From a bacterium (GTDB lineage Bacteria; Bacteroidota; Bacteroidia; Cytophagales; Thermonemataceae), in assembly GCA_025362415.1 (NCBI GenBank), contig JANYGM010000396.1, positions 1 through 8,020 of the forward strand: DNA of 8,020 nt, written 5' to 3'. The position numbers and the translations under genes are program-made. A model generated the notes under the pieces. The model saw only the letters and a list, made by a program, of their open reading frames with translations, searched no databases and had not been told where the DNA came from. Shown here piece by piece: positions 1 through 6,619 of the stretch (the first letter of the stretch is position 1; each line of letters opens with the position of its first letter).

Positions 1-801
1 AGCCCCTGTAAGAGAAAGTGTAAAAGCTACACCAGAACAAACACTTGCACCAGCACTAGAAGCTGTTGTACCTGCTGTAGGTGTACCAGTACAACCCGTT
101 GGAGGTGTCCAAGTGTAAGTAAGCCCACTTGCTGGGAATACGGTTGCTGAAGTAACTGCATTACTACTATTTGATGCTCCTGCAGTTGATGTTGCCCAAC
201 TAGTAGTAACAGCACGGTTGTTAAAATCAGTAGTTGATGCAAGACCTACAGCTTGTGCAGCTGCAACAGTTGTCGTCATAGCACCATAAACAACAGCTAT
301 TGTATTAGTTGTTTGAGTGAGTCTTATTTGAAAATTATAGATTTCACCTGCATTTGCACCACCAAAACGACCCCAGTTGCTGTACTGGATAGTACATACT
401 TGATTGGGTGCTGTACCTGTAGTTAATACCCTTACATCACTTGGTATTGCTCTTTGCAGTAAATCAGCAAAAAAAGCACCTACATAATTTGCACTTGAGG
501 GAGTACCAAAAGAAACATAACCATTCGGATTCACTACAATATTAGTGTAGGCTGTTCCTGCATAAGTAAAGGAAAAACCTATTGGACTTGATGCGTAATC
601 AGTATCATCATCACAACAAGCAGCAGATGAGATAACCGTCCCACTTGTAATAGGTGTATAAGTGCCAGATGTAGAAGCAAATCCGTAGGCTGCAACTTGT
701 GCGTTAGCTTTTCCAAAGCAGAAAAGCATAATCAAAATAGCTAACATTGGCGCACCAAAAGGTGTCTGCCATGTTCGCATTGTTTTGTGAATCTTGTTCA
801 T
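1..801 (-). CDS. Large secreted surface protein, N-terminal part (runs off left edge)
   Basis: I translated this by hand from the ATG at 801 to the window edge: 267 codons with no stop, so the C-terminus is missing. It starts MNKIHKTMR, followed by a hydrophobic segment at about residues 19-30 and a likely signal peptidase I site after ANA (residue 34). Residues 36-100 resemble the N-terminal beta-rich domain of large Bacteroidota secreted proteins (a GTYTPI segment, then NPNGYVSFG at 91-99). From about 226 (GLTYTWTPP), a Thr/Ser/Ala-rich stretch with Cys237 and Cys255 looks like the start of the Ig-like repeats seen in proteins with C-terminal type IX sorting domains. The sorting domain itself would lie outside the window, so type IX export is inferred. 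AACCDDDTD (60-68) is an odd Cys-Cys/acidic patch. Met8 and Met19 are alternative starts; residue 1 gives a normal basic n-region. There is no Shine-Dalgarno sequence, as usual in this phylum. The ligand or role is unknown. Confidence 0.85.
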   Translation of the reverse strand, partial: MNKIHKTMRTWQTPFGAPMLAILIMLFCFGKANAQVAAYGFASTSGTYTPITSGTVISSAACCDDDTDYASSPIGFSFTYAGTAYTNIVVNPNGYVSFGTPSSANYVGAFFADLLQRAIPSDVRVLTTGTAPNQVCTIQYSNWGRFGGANAGEIYNFQIRLTQTTNTIAVVYGAMTTTVAAAQAVGLASTTDFNNRAVTTSWATSTAGASNSSNAVTSATVFPASGLTYTWTPPTGCTGTPTAGTTASSAGASVCSGVAFTLSLTGA

Positions 802-1113
802 AAAAAATGAATGTTGAGTTAAAATTTAAAAATTATTTAAAATATCTGTACTGTTTGGCGTGATTGGGCATTTAGCCTGCTTTTAGTTATTTTAGCATAG
901 GAAAGAATAAGTTTAGGGGAATTAAAACTATATAAACTTTACGGGTTAAAAGTAACTAAAATATTTTAATTTTACTAATTTTCTTACTAAATATTTTTAT
1001 GTTTTATAAAAACTTATATTTCATTTGTAGAAAAGGCAAAAATAGCACTTTGCACATATATAAGCAGTTGTGTATGAATGAGCAAGCCCCATTTCTGTGT
1101 AGTTTAAAATCCT
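802..1113. other. AT-rich spacer without a recognisable gene
   Basis: This is the upstream region of the secreted-protein gene. I found no open frame with a plausible start, no tRNA and no tandem repeat. A TATTTTTG match to the -7 element on the minus strand lies at 1037-1044, but it has no TTTG at the right distance and would give a leader of about 230 nt, so I do not call a promoter. The promoter of the secreted-protein gene presumably lies somewhere here. Confidence 0.5.
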
Positions 1114-1158
1114 TATTTTTGTGAAATCAGGTGGTTTTCACCTGATTTCACAAAAATA
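1114..1158 (-). terminator. Perfect 20-bp hairpin, probable terminator of the beta-CASP gene
   Basis: The left arm 1114-1133 and the right arm 1139-1158 are exact reverse complements over 20 bp, with a 5-nt loop (GTTTT). The arms begin and end with A/T runs, so either strand would give an A-tract, hairpin and T-tract. It starts 21 nt past the stop codon of the minus-strand beta-CASP gene, which fits intrinsic termination of that transcript before the next gene. The inner core TCAGGTG...CACCTGA is shared with two hairpins at 7642-7708, so it also belongs to a dispersed hairpin family. Terminator function is inferred from position and structure. Confidence 0.65.
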
Positions 1159-1179
1159 GCCATAATTCATAACTGATGA

Positions 1180-2667
1180 CTACAATTCATAGCTAACGCC
1201 TTTTGCAGGAATTTCTACATTTTTGTAGTTATTTTCTTCTAAAAGTGCCTTAAACGTCTGCATTGAAGTTTCTTCTCCGTGAATAAGAAATATCTTTTTG
1301 ATTTTTTCAGCGTTTTGGTACTTGACAAAATGAAGAAGGTCATCTTGTCCTGCGTGTCCACTATAAATATCAGTACGGCGCACATTTGCCAAAACCGCAT
1401 ACTCTTTGTCTTTGAAAGTAAGCATTTTTTTGCCCGTAATCAACTGATGTCCAACAGTTCCCTCTGATGCGTAGCCAATCATCAAAATAGTAGCATAAGG
1501 ATTTGAGATATTGCTTTTTATGTGATGCTCCACACGCCCTCCCTGCACCATTCCACTAGACGAAATAATAATACAAGGCTCTGAATGATTGGTTATTTGC
1601 TTGCTAGTACGCATATCCTCTACATAAACCAAGTTTTCAAAATCAAATAAACTTTTATGTTTTGCATAAAATGCTTTTGCTTCATCATTCAAAAAACTTA
1701 CATAATGATTATAAGTAGCCGTACTTTTATATGCCAATGGACTATCTGCAAACACTTTTATAGCTGGTAGTCTGCCTTCAATAGCAAGTTTGTTGAGTGT
1801 AAAAAGCAACGACTGTGTACGCCCAACACTAAAAGAAGGAATAATAAGCCTTCCTGGTACTTCCACGCAAGCTTTATGAATAATGTCGCAAATTTCATCT
1901 TCTGGATTGCCTGTTGCCGTATGATTACGACTACCATACGTGGTTTCACAAAGCAAATAATCTACTTCTGGCGTTTGTTCTGGGTCTTTAAGCAGTGGAT
2001 AATGATGCCTGCCAATATCACCTGAAAAACCTATTTTTTTGATTTCTCCATTTTCTTCTACTTCCAAAACGATATTAGCAGCACCCAACAAATGCCCTGT
2101 GGGAATAAAAGTAACCCAAACGCCTTTGGTTATTTGAAATCTTCTATTAAATTCTATATTGAAAAATTGCCTTTCTGTTTGTTCCACGTGAGCAGGCAAA
2201 TACCATTCTTTTGGATTAGAAAAGCTGTTATTTTTCTCATTTTTCTTATTATTTTGCCCTTTATTGAACTCCTTAAATTTACGTCTATTGGTTTCATATT
2301 GCTTTATTTTTTTCTGATTAAGTGATGCAGAATCATACAGAAGCAAAGAGGAAAGTGCGTGTGTGGGGGTTGTACAAACTATTTGCCCTTCAAAACCTTC
2401 TCTCACGAGATTAGGCAAATTGCCCGAGTGGTCTATGTGGGCGTGGGTAAGAAGTACCACATTCACCATTGAAGGCTCAAAAGGAAACACACTATAAGAA
2501 GGAATTTTTACATTTTCTATATCACCTGCTTTGTTTTCGTCTTCTTGGTGTCGGTTTCTGTCCATATCAAAACCGCAATCTATCAAAATTCTATAATCAT
2601 TATCTAGTTCTAGCAGGTACATACTGCCCGTAACCTGTTTTGCCGCACCCCAAAAAGTAAGTTTCAT
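1180..2667 (-). CDS. Beta-CASP metallo-beta-lactamase-fold RNA-processing exonuclease homologue
   Basis: This 495-aa protein belongs to the Ysh1/CPSF73-like beta-CASP family (COG1236 type). Family members are zinc-dependent RNases of the cytoplasm. The start MKLTFWGAAKQVTGSMYLLE is the usual beginning of the fold. The zinc site is complete: HAHIDH at 75-80, His192 in PTGHLLGA, Asp217 in SGDIGR. The beta-CASP motifs follow: A, Glu241 in ETTYG; B, His438 in YSGHAGQDD; C, His463 in LIHGE. SSSGMVQGGR at 369-378 and SFSVGRTQS at 278-286 are further family signatures. A Lys/Asn-rich stretch at about 130-150 is probably a surface loop. No KH or other RNA-binding domain is added, and the length is typical. 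It is a single gene, divergent from the sigma-54 activator, with its own promoter at 2721-2750 and a hairpin after the stop. The catalytic residues suggest an active nuclease; its substrate cannot be read from sequence. Confidence 0.93.
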   Translation of the reverse strand: MKLTFWGAAKQVTGSMYLLELDNDYRILIDCGFDMDRNRHQEDENKAGDIENVKIPSYSVFPFEPSMVNVVLLTHAHIDHSGNLPNLVREGFEGQIVCTTPTHALSSLLLYDSASLNQKKIKQYETNRRKFKEFNKGQNNKKNEKNNSFSNPKEWYLPAHVEQTERQFFNIEFNRRFQITKGVWVTFIPTGHLLGAANIVLEVEENGEIKKIGFSGDIGRHHYPLLKDPEQTPEVDYLLCETTYGSRNHTATGNPEDEICDIIHKACVEVPGRLIIPSFSVGRTQSLLFTLNKLAIEGRLPAIKVFADSPLAYKSTATYNHYVSFLNDEAKAFYAKHKSLFDFENLVYVEDMRTSKQITNHSEPCIIISSSGMVQGGRVEHHIKSNISNPYATILMIGYASEGTVGHQLITGKKMLTFKDKEYAVLANVRRTDIYSGHAGQDDLLHFVKYQNAEKIKKIFLIHGEETSMQTFKALLEENNYKNVEIPAKGVSYEL

Positions 2668-2720
2668 TTATATTTTTATATTTTAAAGTCTAATTTTCCA
2701 AGCCATTGTTTGCATTTTCA

Positions 2721-2750
2721 CAAATATAAGTAAAAGTATCATTTTTCAAA
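2721..2750 (-). promoter_or_regulatory. Bacteroidota-type promoter for the beta-CASP gene
   Basis: Read on the minus strand, TTTG (2747-2750) is followed after 18 nt by TATATTTG (2721-2728). This matches the phylum's primary sigma-factor consensus: TTTG at -33 and TAnnTTTG at -7 with a spacer of about 17-23 nt. Transcription would start near 2713-2716, giving a leader of roughly 45-50 nt before the ATG at 2667. Both boxes and the spacing agree, so this is the best promoter call in the window. Confidence 0.65.
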
Positions 2751-2801
2751 CTAAAAAAGTTATCAAAACCAAAAAAAGCATAAAAACCTGACAAAATGTC
2801 G

Positions 2802-2809
2802 TATATTTG
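2802..2809 (+). promoter_or_regulatory. Possible -7 element for the sigma-54 activator gene
   Basis: TATATTTG matches TAnnTTTG exactly and lies about 108 nt before the ATG at 2917. No TTTG is found at the expected distance upstream, so only half of the promoter is supported. If real, the leader is about 100 nt and contains the GC-rich stretch at 2881-2900. Confidence 0.35.
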
Positions 2810-2880
2810 TACGGAAATTTCGCCCCTAAATCCTAAAGTGGACTTTAATATAAAAATATAATTTTAGTAATGTATTTGCT

Positions 2881-2900
2881 CCCCTTTGGGGCTGGGGGCT
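2881..2900 (+). other. GC-rich G-tract element in the leader of the sigma-54 activator gene
   Basis: This 20-nt stretch has a CCCC-TTT-GGGG mini-hairpin (2881-2891) followed by a GGGGG run, in an otherwise very AT-rich spacer. It ends 16 nt before the start codon, so it lies near where ribosomes load. The segment GGGGCTGGG recurs at 7731-7739 in front of the MITE-like element, which suggests a small dispersed repeat. A regulatory role is speculative. Confidence 0.35.
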
Positions 2901-2916
2901 ACTTAAACAAACATAA

Positions 2917-4293
2917 ATGAAAGCAACTATTGATATTCAGGGTTTAAAACAGCGTTTTTCTATTATTGGCAACTCTCCAATGCTTAATAATGCGCTAGAA
3001 CGTGCCTCACTTGTGGCTAGTACAGATATGAACGTGCTGATTATGGGCGAAAGCGGTACAGGAAAAGAATCTTTTTCAAAAATAATACATCAACTTAGTG
3101 CAAGAAAACACAATAATTTTATTGCTGTAAATTGCGGTGCAATCCCAGAAGGTACTATTGATTCTGAACTTTTTGGACACGAAAAAGGCGCATTTACAGG
3201 TGCTATTGATGCAAGAAAAGGCTTTTTTGAAGTTACGAATGGTGGAACTATTTTTTTAGATGAAATAGGAGAAATGCCACTAGGAACGCAAGCAAGGCTA
3301 CTTCGTGTCTTAGAAAATGGAGAATTTATTAAGGTTGGCTCGTCAAAAGTACAAAAAACTGATGTGCGTGTAGTGGCAGCTACCAACGTCAATTTGATGC
3401 AAGCAATAGAGAAAAATAAATTTAGAGAAGATTTATATTACAGATTAAGTACCGTTCCTATTTATGTGCCTCCTTTGCGTGAGCGTGGTGGAGCTGATAT
3501 TTACTTGCTTTTTAGGAAATTTGCTACTGATTTTGCGGAAAAATATAAATCAAAACCTGTAGAACTTACAGAAGATGCACGAAAAATGCTTGCTGAATAT
3601 CGTTTCCCAGGAAATATTAGACAACTAAAAAATCTTACTGACCAGATTTCTGTTATTTCGGAAGAAAACATCATTTCTGCTACTGTTTTGGCGCAATATT
3701 TGCCTAAAAACGAGAAAAATAACCTTCCAATGTTATTTAGAGGACAGCAAGAAGAAGAAAATTTTTCTGAAAGAGACCTGCTTTATAAGGTGCTTTTTGA
3801 TATGAAAAAAGATATGCACGACCTCAAAAAAATGGTCTTGCAAATGGTTGCTGATGATAATCTGGGCAATAAAATTGATAAAAATATTTTGCAACAACAT
3901 CAAGCACTGTTTAGCGAAATTACGACTATTTCCAATGGAAATGCTGATGATTTTTCTAATAATTCAACTTCTACTGAAATAGTACCTTTAAATATCATTA
4001 AACCAGATTTCAAAACTGATTTTAAGCCAGATAATTTCATTCAAATTAGCACAAATGGGAATGATAATAACAAGAGTAATATCTCTGAAAATCAAGAAGA
4101 AGAACATCATACAGAAGATATTTTGCACGAAACAGAAGAGGTTTCTTTGTCGTTAGAAAAACAAGAAAAAGATATGATTATCAAAGCGTTAAAGCAAGCA
4201 GGTTTTAGACGAAAACAAGCTGCTAGCCATTTGGGTATTTCTGAAAGAACGCTTTATAGGAAAATCAAAAAATATGATTTAGAACATCTTTAA
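2917..4293 (+). CDS. Sigma-54-dependent enhancer-binding protein without receiver domain
   Basis: This 458-aa transcription activator hydrolyses ATP to remodel sigma-54 RNA polymerase. The AAA+ domain starts almost at once (IIGNSPMLNNAL, 16-27): Walker A GESGTGKE 44-51, the sigma-54 contact loop GAFTGA 91-96, Walker B TIFLDE 111-116, sensor I ATN 155-157, FREDLYYRL 169-177 with the arginine-finger region, and sensor II around PGNIRQLKN 231-239. A poorly conserved acidic, Asn-rich linker of roughly 150 residues follows (about 265-412). The C-terminus is a Fis-type helix-turn-helix (about 414-455; RKQAASHLGISERTLYRKI) for DNA binding. There is no N-terminal receiver, GAF or PAS domain, so how it is controlled is not visible. 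This subfamily is commonly next to lptE (often also miaB and secG) in Bacteroidota; lptE follows here after a 133-bp repeat-filled gap. The intact GAFTGA loop argues for true sigma-54 dependence. Target promoters are unknown. Confidence 0.93.
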   Translation: MKATIDIQGLKQRFSIIGNSPMLNNALERASLVASTDMNVLIMGESGTGKESFSKIIHQLSARKHNNFIAVNCGAIPEGTIDSELFGHEKGAFTGAIDARKGFFEVTNGGTIFLDEIGEMPLGTQARLLRVLENGEFIKVGSSKVQKTDVRVVAATNVNLMQAIEKNKFREDLYYRLSTVPIYVPPLRERGGADIYLLFRKFATDFAEKYKSKPVELTEDARKMLAEYRFPGNIRQLKNLTDQISVISEENIISATVLAQYLPKNEKNNLPMLFRGQQEEENFSERDLLYKVLFDMKKDMHDLKKMVLQMVADDNLGNKIDKNILQQHQALFSEITTISNGNADDFSNNSTSTEIVPLNIIKPDFKTDFKPDNFIQISTNGNDNNKSNISENQEEEHHTEDILHETEEVSLSLEKQEKDMIIKALKQAGFRRKQAASHLGISERTLYRKIKKYDLEHL

Positions 4294-4296
4294 TTT

Positions 4297-4420
4297 AGTG
4301 TGTAGTGAAATAGTGTGTAGTGAGTAGTGGAATACATTATTTATGATTATACTGCACATTATTTTACTAAAATACTACCCACTATAATACTATAATACTA
4401 CTTACTCAACACTACTCACT
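4297..4420. repeat. Degenerate AGTG-type inverted repeat between the activator and lptE
   Basis: Nearly the whole gap is built from AGTG words (AGTGTGT, AGTGAAAT, AGTGAGT) on the left and their complements on the right. AGTGAGTAGTG at 4319-4329 pairs exactly with CACTACTCACT at 4410-4420. A 22-nt segment at 4302-4323 is identical to 4931-4952 in the hairpin after lptE, so the two spacers hold members of one family, this one more decayed. The unit ends 6 nt before the lptE start codon and could influence its expression. I see no promoter inside it. Confidence 0.75.
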
Positions 4421-4426
4421 AAAAAA

Positions 4427-4912
4427 ATGAGATATTTTGCTTTTTGGATATTATTTATGACTATGTTGTCGGGCTGTGGCATTTATACGCTTTCAGGCGT
4501 GAGTGCGACAGGCAAAATAAAAGTAACAGCCTTTACTAATAGTGGTGGAGGTCCGCCTAATATGGCGCAAAATCTTACTGAAAACCTGCGTTTATATTAT
4601 ATCCAAAATTCTCGTTTGGTAGTAGTCAATAACGAAGAAAAATATCTGGTAGAAGGTGAGATAATAAGCTACCAACTTGCGCCTATTGCGCCCACAAGCA
4701 CAGATATTGCTGCCAAAAACCGCCTTACAATGAGTGTAAAAGTACGGTTTACCAATAATCAAAACTCTGAAGAAGATTTTGACCAAACTTTTACGCAATA
4801 TGCTGATTTTGACCAAGGTAAAAGCCTTTCACAGGTAGAAACAGAGAAAATAAAGGAGATTTTTGATAAAATTATTTATGATATTTTTCAGAAAACCGCC
4901 GCACAATGGTAG
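4427..4912 (+). CDS. lptE: LptE-family outer-membrane lipoprotein (LPS assembly)
   Basis: This 161-aa lipoprotein should partner LptD in inserting lipopolysaccharide into the outer membrane. A short hydrophobic signal ends in the lipobox LSGC, giving lipidated Cys17. CGIYTLSGVS right after it is the usual start of Bacteroidota LptE proteins. NLTENLRLYY (50-59), a VEGEI strand (about 90), LAPIAPTS, NRLTMSVKVRFTN (about 98-110) and the C-terminal DFDQTFTQYADF...IFDKIIYDIFQKTAAQW region match the family's order and length (about 160-175 aa). It follows the sigma-54 activator on the same strand, a conserved neighbourhood that supports the call more than overall similarity, which is low between phyla. 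The start codon lies 6 nt after the AGTG repeat and has no Shine-Dalgarno sequence. The 41-bp hairpin just past the stop probably ends transcription. Assignment is from memory of the family; the function is not tested by anything in the sequence. Confidence 0.85.
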   Translation: MRYFAFWILFMTMLSGCGIYTLSGVSATGKIKVTAFTNSGGGPPNMAQNLTENLRLYYIQNSRLVVVNNEEKYLVEGEIISYQLAPIAPTSTDIAAKNRLTMSVKVRFTNNQNSEEDFDQTFTQYADFDQGKSLSQVETEKIKEIFDKIIYDIFQKTAAQW

Positions 4913-4916
4913 TTTT

Positions 4917-5008
4917 TAGTGAAATAGTGAGTAGTGAAATAGTGTGTAGTGAAATACAAAGTACAATGTATTCCACTACACACTATTTCACTACTCACTA
5001 TTTCACTA
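4917..5008. terminator. 41-bp near-perfect hairpin, bidirectional terminator between convergent genes
   Basis: The left arm 4917-4957 pairs with the right arm 4968-5008 over 41 positions with a single A-C mismatch (4953 with 4972 or 4973, within the GAAATAC segment); the loop is 10 nt (4958-4967). It lies between two genes that end toward each other: lptE stops at 4912 and the peptidase stops at 5006. The last three bases of the right arm are the peptidase TAG stop codon. The arms consist of AGTGAAAT / AGTGAGT / AGTGTGT words and are related to the repeat at 4297-4420. Such a stem would stop or slow polymerase from both sides, but there is no classic GC-stem plus U-run, so termination is an inference. 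Confidence 0.7.
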
Positions 5009-6385
5009 CTTCATCATTTTTGCGTAATGTCTATAAAATGCAGGGATAGTTTCTATTCCTTTTAGGAAATTGAACACACCATAATGCTCGTTTGGTGAGT
5101 GAATAGCATCAGAATCTAAGCCAAAACCCATCAAAACAGACTTTAAGCCCAACTCTTTTTCAAATAAAGCCACAATAGGAATACTTCCGCCCCCACGCGT
5201 TGGAATAGGTTTTTTGCCCCACACTTCCTCAAAGGCAGCACTTGCAGCCATAAAGCCAACAGAATTGATAGGCGTTACGACTGGATAACCTCCGTGATGA
5301 GGTGTAACCACAACTTTCACAGATTTTGGTGCAATACTCTCAAAATGTTTCTGAAAAAGCTCCGCTATCTCTTCTGGTTCTTGGTCTGGCACTAAACGCA
5401 TACTAATTTTTGCTGCTGCTTTGGAAGGTAAAACTGTTTTTGCGCCCTTTCCTGTGTAGCCACCCCAAATACCATTTACATCAAGCGTAGGACGAATAGA
5501 AACACGCTCATTTGTCGTATATCCTACTTCACCTGACACTTCTTCAATGTCCAAATCTTTCTTATAATCTTCCAAAACAAAAGGTGCTTTAGCAAGTTCT
5601 GCACGTTCTTCTAGGCTCAAATTTTGTACTTTATCATAAAAATGAGGAATAGTTATCATTCCGTTTTCATCTTTGAGAGATGCGATCATTTCACACAAAG
5701 TATTTATTGGATTTGCCACGCCACCACCATAAACGCCTGAATGTAAATCTCGGTTAGGTCCAGTTATTTCTACTTCAAGGTAAGCAAGACCTCGTAAACC
5801 ACTCTCTATTGAAGGACAATCATTAGCAATTATTCCTGTATCAGAGATAAGTATTACATCAGCCTTCAAACGCTCTTTATTAGCCTTAATAAATGGCTCT
5901 AAGTTGCTAGAACCACATTCTTCTTCTCCCTCTATCATAAATTTAATGTTACAAGGCAAAGAATTTGTCTGAAGCATTGCTTCTAAAGCCTTGATGTGCA
6001 TATAAATTTGTCCCTTATCATCACACGCACCACGAGCATATATAGCTCCGTCTGGGTGCAAGATTGTTTTTTTGATGACTGGCTCAAATGGCGGAGAAGT
6101 CCACAACTCATAAGGGTCAGCGGGCTGCACATCATAATGCCCATACATCAAAACGGTGGGAAGATTTTTGTCTATTATTTTCTCTGCATAGACAATAGGA
6201 TGACCAGGCGTTGGACATACTTCCGCAAAATCAACTCCTGCCGCTACTAATTTGTCTTTGACAAACTCTGCAGCACGTTTTACGTCAGGTGCGAATTTCT
6301 CATCTGTGCTTACAGATGGAATACGTAGCAAATCTAAAAGTTCTGCTATAAATCTGTCTTGGTTTGCTTGAATATAAGCTTTCAT
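5006..6385 (-). CDS. M20-family metallopeptidase (CNDP2/dipeptidase-like)
   Basis: This 459-aa di-zinc peptidase of the M20 family is of the carnosinase/non-specific dipeptidase type that cleaves short peptides, probably in the cytoplasm since no signal peptide is present. The active site is complete: His83 and Asp85 in YGHYDVQPA, bridging Asp122 in GACDDKGQ, catalytic Glu155 and metal ligand Glu156 in EGEEECGSS, Asp182 in SDTG, and His429 in AIHSPNEHYG. The dimerisation ('lid') domain spans roughly 200-310 and contains LHSGVYGG (214-221), typical of this branch. RGGGSIPI (397-404) lines the substrate pocket. Length and start (MKAYIQANQDRFIAELLDLLRIPSVSTD-type N-terminus) are normal. It is transcribed alone, converging on lptE, with the 21-bp repeat array 25 nt upstream of its start. 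Exact substrate (dipeptides, acylated amino acids) cannot be told from sequence. Confidence 0.93.
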   Translation of the reverse strand: MKAYIQANQDRFIAELLDLLRIPSVSTDEKFAPDVKRAAEFVKDKLVAAGVDFAEVCPTPGHPIVYAEKIIDKNLPTVLMYGHYDVQPADPYELWTSPPFEPVIKKTILHPDGAIYARGACDDKGQIYMHIKALEAMLQTNSLPCNIKFMIEGEEECGSSNLEPFIKANKERLKADVILISDTGIIANDCPSIESGLRGLAYLEVEITGPNRDLHSGVYGGGVANPINTLCEMIASLKDENGMITIPHFYDKVQNLSLEERAELAKAPFVLEDYKKDLDIEEVSGEVGYTTNERVSIRPTLDVNGIWGGYTGKGAKTVLPSKAAAKISMRLVPDQEPEEIAELFQKHFESIAPKSVKVVVTPHHGGYPVVTPINSVGFMAASAAFEEVWGKKPIPTRGGGSIPIVALFEKELGLKSVLMGFGLDSDAIHSPNEHYGVFNFLKGIETIPAFYRHYAKMMK

Positions 6386-6409
6386 ATTGTGATAAAATAA
6401 ATGTATTTT

Positions 6410-6619
6410 GAGGAATAATTAAAATATATTGGGTATAAATTAAAGTTTAGAGGGTGTAAAATAAAATATATTGGGTATAAATTAAAGTTTAGAGGGTATA
6501 AATTAAAATATAATGAGGATAAAATAAAGTTTAGAGGGTGTAAAATAAAATATATTGGGTATAAATTAAAGTTTAGAGGGTATAAAATAAAATATATTGG
6601 GTATAAAATAAAGTTATTC
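6410..6619. repeat. Ten-unit, 21-bp AT-rich tandem array upstream of the peptidase gene
   Basis: I aligned ten consecutive 21-nt units beginning at 6410, 6431, 6452, 6473, 6494, 6515, 6536, 6557, 6578 and 6599. Most start GGGTATAAA or GGGTGTAAA. Two versions largely alternate, one ending AAAGTTTAGA and one ending AAAATATATT, giving a 42-bp higher period; the first and last units are degenerate. There is no spacer, so this is not a CRISPR. The array begins 25 nt upstream of the peptidase start codon, so it covers the place where that gene's promoter should be. Twenty-one bases is two helical turns, which places the GGG and A-tracts on one DNA face and could produce a bend or repeated protein sites. 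The spacing is seen; the function is inferred. Confidence 0.9.

Noticed and set aside
27..242. 71-aa minus-strand frame rich in Leu, Gln and Val
   Set aside because: It is a shifted reading of the secreted-protein gene, whose own frame is open across the whole of 1-801 and has a signal peptide and recognisable domains.
856..870. TGGCG...GGGCA resembling a sigma-54 -24/-12 promoter
   Set aside because: The GG-to-GC spacing is 9 nt instead of the required 10, and it points away from the minus-strand gene it would have to serve.
1037..1044. Minus-strand TATTTTTG as a -7 promoter element for the secreted-protein gene
   Set aside because: No TTTG at the expected upstream distance and an implausibly long leader; such a short AT-rich match is expected by chance.
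1279..1467. 62-aa plus-strand frame opposite the beta-CASP gene
   Set aside because: It lies wholly antisense to a well-conserved gene and resembles no known family; the same applies to frames at 1758-1949 and 2092-2325.
3090..3392. 100-aa minus-strand frame inside the sigma-54 activator
   Set aside because: It is the complement of the most conserved part of the ATPase domain, including GAFTGA and Walker B, and has no features of its own. Frames at 4592-4816, 5996-6250 and 6859-7071 were rejected for the same reason.
6410..6619. CRISPR array
   Set aside because: The 21-bp units are contiguous with no unique spacers, and no cas gene is present.
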